Under the pieces are notes generated by a model that saw only the letters and a program-made list of their open reading frames with translations, was not told the DNA's origin and did no database searches. A stretch of 64,000 nucleotides of DNA from Streptomyces luteogriseus (GTDB lineage: Bacteria; Actinomycetota; Actinomycetes; Streptomycetales; Streptomycetaceae): assembly GCF_014205055.1 (NCBI RefSeq), contig NZ_JACHMS010000001.1, forward strand, positions 8,026,501 to 8,090,500. The letters run 5' to 3'. This document shows, in pieces, positions 58,742 through 64,000 of this stretch. The stretch's first letter is position 1, and each line of letters begins with the position of its first letter. A program made the translations under genes and the position numbers.

Positions 58742-61210
58742 TCAGGAGCGCGCGAGCCGGGCCGCGAGATAGGGCGCGGTGGCGCTGCGGCGGGTCCTCG
58801 CCACCTTGGCCGGCGGGCCCGCTGCGACCACCCGCCCACCCGCGTCGCCGCCGCCCGGCCCGAGGTCGATGACCCAGTCGGCGGTGGCGACCGTGTCCAG
58901 GTCGTGCTCGACGAGGACGACCGTGTTGCCGGCGTCGACGAGCCGGTGCAGCTGTCGCAGCAACAGCGCGATGTCCGAGGGGTGCAGCCCCGCCGTCGGC
59001 TCGTCGAGCAGGTAGAGCGCGTGCCCGCGGCGGGCTCGCTGCAGTTCGGTGGCCAGTTTGATGCGCTGCGCTTCACCACCGCTGAGTTCCGTCGCGGGCT
59101 GGCCCAGCCGCAGGTACCCTAGTCCCACCTCGCGCAACGTCTCCAGACTGCGGGAGGCGGCCGGGACGGCGGACAGGAACTCGGCGGCGGCGTCGACGGA
59201 CAGCGCCAGTACTTCCGCGATGTTCTTGCCGCGGTAGGTGACTTCCAGCGTTTCGGCGTTGTACCGGGCGCCCCGGCAGGTCGGGCACGGCGCGTAGGTG
59301 CCGGGCAGGAACAGCAGTTCCACCGCGACGAATCCCTCGCCCTGGCAGGTCTCGCACCGCCCTTCGGGCACGTTGAAGGAGAACCGCCCGGCCGAGTAGC
59401 CGCGCGCCCGGGCCTCGTCCGTCGCCGCGTACAGCTTGCGCACCGCGTCGAACAGCCCCGTGTACGTGGCCAGGTTGGACCGGGGAGTTCGGCCGATGGG
59501 CCGTTGGTCGACCAGGACCAGCCGGTCGAACGACTCGACCCCCGACGTGTCCTGGACGTCGACCTCCAGCTGCGCCTCGTCGGGCTCCTCGGGTACGAGT
59601 CCGAGGTGGCCGCGGACGACCTCGGCAAGCACTTGCGTCACCAGCGTCGACTTCCCGGAACCGGACACGCCCGTCACCGCCGTCAGTACGCAGAGCGGTA
59701 CGTCGACGGACACATCGTGCAGATTGTGGCGGGAGACGCCGCTCAGGTGCAGCCAGCCGTGCGGTGTGCGCGGGCGGTGATCGAGCGGCTGGGCGCGCCC
59801 GAACAGGTACTGGCCCGTGGCCGACTCCCCGACCCGCTCAAGACCGGCGACCGGGCCGCTGTACAGCACGCGTCCGCCGCCCTCGCCCGCGCCGGGGCCG
59901 ATGTCGACCACCCAGTCCGCCCGCCGTACGACGTCCATGTCGTGCTCCACGACGAACAGCGAGTTGCCCGCCGCCTTCAGGCGGTCCAGCACGTCCAGCA
60001 GCGGTTCCGCGTCAGCCGGGTGCAGGCCCGCGGACGGTTCGTCGAGGACGTAGACGACGCCGAACAGCCCCGAGCGCAGCTGGGTGGCGATCCGCAGGCG
60101 CTGCGCCTCGCCGGGCGACAGGGTCGTCGAGCGGCGCCCGAGGCTGAGATATCCGAGGCCCAGGTCGAGCAGCACGTCGATCCGCGCGACCAGATCGCCG
60201 CAGATCCGGACCGCGACCTCGGTCGTCTCCCCGGAGCGGGCGGTCGACGTGGTGGCGTCGGCCTCGGACCGCCCGGCGACGGGCCGCAGCAGCGCCACCA
60301 CCTCGGTGAGCGGCATCGCGTTGATCTCGGCGATGGAACGTCCGGCGAAGGTCACGGCGAGCGCCTCGGGCCGCAGTCCGCTGCCGTGACACTCGGGGCA
60401 GGGCACACTCCTGACGAACCGGAGCGCCCGTTCGCGCATCTTCTCGCTCTTGGAGTCGGCGAGGACGTGCATGACGTGCTTGCGGGCGCTCCAGAATTTT
60501 CCCTGGTAGCCGTAGTCGACGCGCTCCTCCTCCGGCTCGATGTACACGGAGGGCTGCTCGTCCGTGTACAGCAGCCAGTCCCGGTCCTTCTTCCTGAGCC
60601 TGCGCCACGGTCGGTCGATGTCGATCCCCAGGCCTTTCACGACACTGCGCAGGTTGGCGCCCTGCCAGGCGCCCGGCCAGGCGGCGATCGCCCCCTCGCG
60701 GATGCTCAGCGAGGGGTCCGGGACGAGCAGGTCCTCGGCGACGTCGTGCACGACGCCCAGGCCGTGGCACTCCGGGCAGGCGCCGGCCGCGGTGTTGGGT
60801 GAGAACGACTCGGCTTCCAGCCGTGCGGCCCCGGGCGGATAGGTGCCGGCGCGGGAGTACAGCATGCGCAGCAGATTGGACAGCGTGGTGATGGTGCCGA
60901 CCGTCGAGCGCGAGCTGGGCGACCCGCGTCGCTGCTGCAGGGCCACAGCCGGTGGCAGTCCGGTGATTTCCTGCACGTGCGGTGCGCCGACCTGGTGCAA
61001 CAGCCTTCGGGCGTACGGTGCTACGGACTCGAAGTAGCGCCGCTGGGCCTCCGCGTAGAGCGTGCCGAACGCGAGCGAGGACTTGCCCGAACCGGAGACG
61101 CCGGTGAAGGCGACCATCGCGTCCCGCGGAACGTCGAGATCGATGTTCCGCAGGTTGTTCTCACTGGCGCCCCGGACATGCACGAAAGGGTCGGTCGCGT
61201 CCTTGTTCAC
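58742..61210 (-). CDS. Short UvrA paralogue (excinuclease-type ABC ATPase)
   Basis: 822 residues, about 130 shorter than housekeeping UvrA. Both ATPase halves are intact: GVSGSGKSSLAF and GVSGSGKSTLV (Walker A), LSPGEAQRLRIATQL and LSGGEAQRIKLATEL (signatures), VLDEPSAGLHP and LLDEPTAGLHP (Walker B). Zinc-binding Cys motifs CPECHG (twice) and CETCQGEG...CPTCRG are present. The missing length suggests loss of the UvrB-binding region between them. Such paralogues are linked to drug self-resistance or to damage sensing. GTG start with AGGA upstream. Confidence 0.88.
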   Translation of the reverse strand: MNKDATDPFVHVRGASENNLRNIDLDVPRDAMVAFTGVSGSGKSSLAFGTLYAEAQRRYFESVAPYARRLLHQVGAPHVQEITGLPPAVALQQRRGSPSSRSTVGTITTLSNLLRMLYSRAGTYPPGAARLEAESFSPNTAAGACPECHGLGVVHDVAEDLLVPDPSLSIREGAIAAWPGAWQGANLRSVVKGLGIDIDRPWRRLRKKDRDWLLYTDEQPSVYIEPEEERVDYGYQGKFWSARKHVMHVLADSKSEKMRERALRFVRSVPCPECHGSGLRPEALAVTFAGRSIAEINAMPLTEVVALLRPVAGRSEADATTSTARSGETTEVAVRICGDLVARIDVLLDLGLGYLSLGRRSTTLSPGEAQRLRIATQLRSGLFGVVYVLDEPSAGLHPADAEPLLDVLDRLKAAGNSLFVVEHDMDVVRRADWVVDIGPGAGEGGGRVLYSGPVAGLERVGESATGQYLFGRAQPLDHRPRTPHGWLHLSGVSRHNLHDVSVDVPLCVLTAVTGVSGSGKSTLVTQVLAEVVRGHLGLVPEEPDEAQLEVDVQDTSGVESFDRLVLVDQRPIGRTPRSNLATYTGLFDAVRKLYAATDEARARGYSAGRFSFNVPEGRCETCQGEGFVAVELLFLPGTYAPCPTCRGARYNAETLEVTYRGKNIAEVLALSVDAAAEFLSAVPAASRSLETLREVGLGYLRLGQPATELSGGEAQRIKLATELQRARRGHALYLLDEPTAGLHPSDIALLLRQLHRLVDAGNTVVLVEHDLDTVATADWVIDLGPGGGDAGGRVVAAGPPAKVARTRRSATAPYLAARLARS

Positions 61211-61698
61211 CGTTCCTGGTTACCTGATCGCGCCGGGAACCGCGCGACGGGCGCCGTCACCGGGCCCCGCTCACACGAGCATCCCGAGAGCCCGGTATGA
61301 GCCGCTTCCAGGGAATGTTCGAGGGTGCCTCACCGTTGATGCGTATGTGGGCGTGAAGGGAACAGTGTCCCCGGGCCTCACCTTTTGCCCATGAGGACGA
61401 TCGTTCGGCTGAAGCCTCATGGAGCCCCCGCCGCGAGGCGACCGCCCTTCGCGCCCACCCTCGATCGGCCCCGGCTGGGGATCCCCCGAACCAGTCGGGG
61501 CCTTCGCCTGCCCCCTGCTGACGCCCTTCGAGCTCGGGTCCCACGTGCTCGCACCCTTCGCGTCGGCCAGAGATTCGATACACGGCCGGGGCCTGAACGA
61601 CCGTTCAGCAAGGTTTCATGATCGAAGGGCTCACCCGCGGACGATCGCTGTGATGAACTGGGACGCGGCCCGAAAATCCGTCCGTCCCGGGAGCCCTG
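61211..61698. other. 488-bp intergenic region with one palindrome
   Basis: Region between the UvrA paralogue and the hydrolase gene. Short frames occur on both strands, but none has a ribosome site with a recognisable product. The only clear structure is the 16-bp palindrome at 61593-61608. Confidence 0.5.
61593..61608. promoter_or_regulatory. Perfect palindrome upstream of the hydrolase gene
   Basis: CTGAACG-AC-CGTTCAG is a perfect 7+2+7 inverted repeat, of the TGAACG/CGTTCA type often bound by TetR regulators. It lies 90 bp before the TTG start of the hydrolase gene. No TetR gene is adjacent. Confidence 0.6.
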
Positions 61699-63000
61699 TT
61701 GACCGTCAGCTACCGCCAGCCCGGAGTCGTCCTCACCGACCACCGCTTCACCGTCCCCCTCGACCACGACCGCCCCGGGGGCGAGACGATCGAGCTGTAC
61801 GCCCGCGAGGTCGTCGCGAGCGACAAGACGCACCTGGACCTGCCGTGGCTGCTCTACCTCCAGGGCGGCCCCGGCTTCGGCGCGGACCGCTCCGTCGGCC
61901 GGCCGGGCTGGCTCGGCCGGGCCCTCAAGGAGTACCGCGTCCTGCTCCTCGACCAGCGCGGCACCGGCCACAGCACACCCGCCAACCGCCAGACGCTCCC
62001 ACTGCGCGGCGGTCCGGCCGAACAGGCCGACTACCTCACGCATTTCCGCGCCGACTCGATCGTCCGCGACTGCGAGGCCATCCGCGCCGAGCTCACCGGC
62101 GGCAAGCCCTGGACCGTCCTCGGACAGAGCTTCGGCGGCTTCTGCGTCACCAGCTACCTGTCCCTCGCCCCCGAGGGCCTGGCAACGGCCGTGATCACCG
62201 GCGGTCTGCCCGCCCTGGACGCCCACGCCGACGACGTCTACCGGGCCGCCTACCCGCGCATCGAACGCAAGGTCGCCGCCCACTACGCCCGCTACCCGCA
62301 GGACACCGAGCGCGCCCGCCGCATCGCCGACCACCTGCTGCACCACGACGTGGTCCTGCCGAACGGCTACCGGCTCACCGTCGAGGCCTTCCAGTCGCTC
62401 GGCATCGTCCTGGGCACCGGCGACGGCACCCACCGCCTGCACTACCTCCTGGAGAACGCCTTCGTCCGCACCCCGCAGGGCTCCACGCTCTCCGACGCGT
62501 TCCAGGAGCAGGTGCAGGCCATGCTCTCCTACGCCCGCCATCCGCTGTACGCACTGGTCCACGAGTCGATCTACGGCCAGGACGACCGGCCCACGGCCTG
62601 GTCCGCCGAGCGGGTCCGCGCCGAGTTCCCGCAGTTCGACGCCGCCAAGGCCCTCGCGGGCGACGAGCCGCTCCTGTTCACCGGAGAATCGATTCACCCC
62701 TGGATGTTCGACTGCGACCCGGCGCTGCGCCCGCTGCGTGAGACCGCCGACCTGCTCGCCGCCCGCACCGACTGGACACCGCTGTACGACCCTGCCCGCC
62801 TCGCCACCACCACGGTGCCGGTCGTGGCGGCGGTCTACCACGACGACATGTACGTCGACACGGCCCACTCCCTGCGCACCGCCCGCACGATCCGGGGCCT
62901 GCGCACCTGGATCACGGACGAGTTCGAGCACGACGGCATCCGCACCGGCGGCCCCCGCGTCCTCGACCGGCTGCTGACGCTCGTGCGGGGCGAGGCCTGA
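61699..63000 (+). CDS. Alpha/beta hydrolase, proline iminopeptidase-like
   Basis: 433 residues. It has YLQGGPGFGADRS (oxyanion hole), LLDQRGTGHSTP and the nucleophile VLGQSFGGFCVTSY near residue 154, as in the proline iminopeptidase/S33 family. A late His is in DEFEHDGIRTGG. There is no signal peptide, so it is a cytoplasmic aminopeptidase or related hydrolase. The TTG at 61699 has GGGAG upstream. It is followed after 50 bp by a PIG-L gene. Confidence 0.87.
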   Translation: MTVSYRQPGVVLTDHRFTVPLDHDRPGGETIELYAREVVASDKTHLDLPWLLYLQGGPGFGADRSVGRPGWLGRALKEYRVLLLDQRGTGHSTPANRQTLPLRGGPAEQADYLTHFRADSIVRDCEAIRAELTGGKPWTVLGQSFGGFCVTSYLSLAPEGLATAVITGGLPALDAHADDVYRAAYPRIERKVAAHYARYPQDTERARRIADHLLHHDVVLPNGYRLTVEAFQSLGIVLGTGDGTHRLHYLLENAFVRTPQGSTLSDAFQEQVQAMLSYARHPLYALVHESIYGQDDRPTAWSAERVRAEFPQFDAAKALAGDEPLLFTGESIHPWMFDCDPALRPLRETADLLAARTDWTPLYDPARLATTTVPVVAAVYHDDMYVDTAHSLRTARTIRGLRTWITDEFEHDGIRTGGPRVLDRLLTLVRGEA

Positions 63001-63050
63001 TGCCGCGCCGTACGCCCGGCGATGTCGGCGGCGCGCACTAGTCTGCGGGC

Positions 63051-63785
63051 ATGACGACCACTCAACTGCAGCCCATGCCCGACGACTGGCGGCGTGCCCT
63101 CGCGGTCGTGGCGCACCCGGACGACCTCGAGTACGGCTGCTCGGCGGCGATCGCGGCCTGGACCGACGAGGGCCGCGAGGTCGCCTATGTGCTCGCGACC
63201 CGGGGCGAGGCGGGCATCGACACCATCGAGCCAGCGCGGTGCGGGCCGCTGCGCGAGCGGGAGCAGCGGGCGAGCGCGGCTGTGGTCGGCGTGTCGGAGG
63301 TGGAGTTCCTCGACCACAAGGACGGCGTCGTCGAGTACGGCACCGCCCTGCGCCGCGACATCGCCGCCGCCATCCGCCGGCACAGGCCCGAGCTGGTCAT
63401 CACGCTCAACCACCGCGACACCTGGGGCGGCGTCGCCTGGAACACCCCGGACCACGTGGCCGTCGGCCGGGCCACGCTGGACGCCGCCGGTGACGCCGGC
63501 AACCGGTGGATCTTCCCCGAGCTCGTCGAGCAGGGACTCGACCCCTGGGACGGAGTGCGCTGGGTCGCCGTCGCGGGTTCCAGCACGCCCACCCACGCCG
63601 TCGACGCGACGCCCGGGATGGAACGGGCGGTGCGCTCCCTGCTGGAACACCGCACCTACATCGAGGTGTTGACCAGTGAGGACCCGGAGACGTACGTGCG
63701 CGGCTTCCTGACGCAGCACGCGGAGAGGACGGGGGAGCGGTTCGGGGGCCGCCCCGCGGTGGCGTTCGAACTGTTCAGCAGATGA
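63051..63785 (+). CDS. PIG-L family deacetylase
   Basis: 244 residues. It has VVAHPDDLEYGC near residue 18 (zinc ligands and catalytic Asp), TRGEAGI, and HRDTWGGVAWNTPDHVAVG with the third zinc ligand. The family removes acetyl groups from N-acetylglucosamine-type compounds, for example MshB and Mca in mycothiol metabolism or antibiotic tailoring enzymes. It is too divergent to assign as MshB. ATG at 63051, probably co-transcribed with the hydrolase. Confidence 0.87.
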   Translation: MTTTQLQPMPDDWRRALAVVAHPDDLEYGCSAAIAAWTDEGREVAYVLATRGEAGIDTIEPARCGPLREREQRASAAVVGVSEVEFLDHKDGVVEYGTALRRDIAAAIRRHRPELVITLNHRDTWGGVAWNTPDHVAVGRATLDAAGDAGNRWIFPELVEQGLDPWDGVRWVAVAGSSTPTHAVDATPGMERAVRSLLEHRTYIEVLTSEDPETYVRGFLTQHAERTGERFGGRPAVAFELFSR

Positions 63786-63817
63786 TCAGCGGTTGACGAG
63801 CAGACGACGGGGGAGCC

Positions 63818-64000
63818 ATGACAGGCAGCGAGGCACTGGCCCATCGGTTCGAGGAGCACCGAGGACACCTCAAGGCGGTGGCCTACCGCATGCTCGGATC
63901 GCTCTCCGAGGCGGAGGACGCCGTCCAGGAGGCCTGGCTGAAGCTCAGCCGCACCGACACGAGCGACATCCAGAACCTCGGCGGCTGGCTGACCACGGTG
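63818..64000 (+). CDS. SigJ-like ECF sigma factor (3' truncated)
   Basis: Only the first 61 codons are in the window. They show region 2 of an ECF sigma factor of the SigJ/ECF41-like group: AHRFEEHRGHLKAVAYRMLG, SEAEDAVQEAWLKLSR and NLGGWLTTV. GGGGGAG lies 4-5 nt before the ATG. These factors normally carry a C-terminal SnoaL-like domain, which would lie beyond the window. Confidence 0.88.
   Translation, partial: MTGSEALAHRFEEHRGHLKAVAYRMLGSLSEAEDAVQEAWLKLSRTDTSDIQNLGGWLTTV

Noticed and set aside
61257..61621. Short frames on both strands in the 61.2-61.7 kb gap
   Set aside because: No ribosome site, no recognisable domain, and the two strands compete for the same bases.

Overview
This window is high-GC (roughly 70% or more) actinobacterial chromosome. 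Dense codon-biased genes, GTG and TTG starts, 4-bp ATGA/GTGA overlaps, GGAGG-type ribosome sites and the gene families point to Streptomyces or a close relative. About 57 protein-coding genes are supported, two of them cut by the window edges, together with gene remnants, one cobalamin riboswitch and many palindromic operator candidates. I saw no rRNA, tRNA, CRISPR array, intact insertion sequence or prophage.

Layout. 1-11.4 kb: a truncated Rieske oxygenase, an alpha/beta hydrolase/MarR divergent pair, two MFS transporters, a frameshifted membrane-protein gene, and an amidohydrolase-amino acid permease operon opposite a TetR regulator. 11.4-16.9 kb: an ABC exporter, then a three-gene operon (RsbQ-like hydrolase, PAS-PP2C phosphatase, STAS protein) that resembles the Bacillus RsbQ-RsbP energy-stress branch, then a DinB-type protein. 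17.0-35.9 kb is unusually rich in metal handling. It holds cbiMNQO (cobalt) behind a cobalamin riboswitch. It holds a leaderless GNAT-SBP-fused permease-MFS operon with Nur-like and Zur-like boxes. It holds a DUF4396 gene behind a CsoR-like palindrome, a Met/His-rich membrane protein next to an ECF sigma factor, and znuACB (zinc). Interspersed are a Ser/Thr kinase, a VOC protein, an SDR and an AlkZ-like DNA glycosylase. 35.9-43.2 kb: a YheO-type regulator with a threonine dehydratase, a cupin, a quinone-oxidoreductase-like protein, an SDR, a MoxR/VWA pair and a TetR regulator whose apparent operator occurs three times.

43.2-58.7 kb is a complete L-rhamnose locus. On the minus strand rhaI, the bifunctional aldolase/dehydrogenase and rhamnulokinase are followed by lutABC, so lactate formed from the lactaldehyde half of rhamnose can be oxidised to pyruvate. 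On the plus strand a four-gene ABC importer, a mutarotase, a secreted BNR-propeller enzyme and a LacI regulator complete the set. The divergent promoters in the middle each carry a LacI-type operator. 58.7-64 kb: a short UvrA paralogue, a proline-iminopeptidase-like hydrolase, a PIG-L deacetylase and the start of a SigJ-like ECF sigma factor.

Gene remnants at 13.6, 32.9-33.1 and 43.1 kb and the frameshifted gene near 7 kb show past deletion and rearrangement between otherwise healthy operons.
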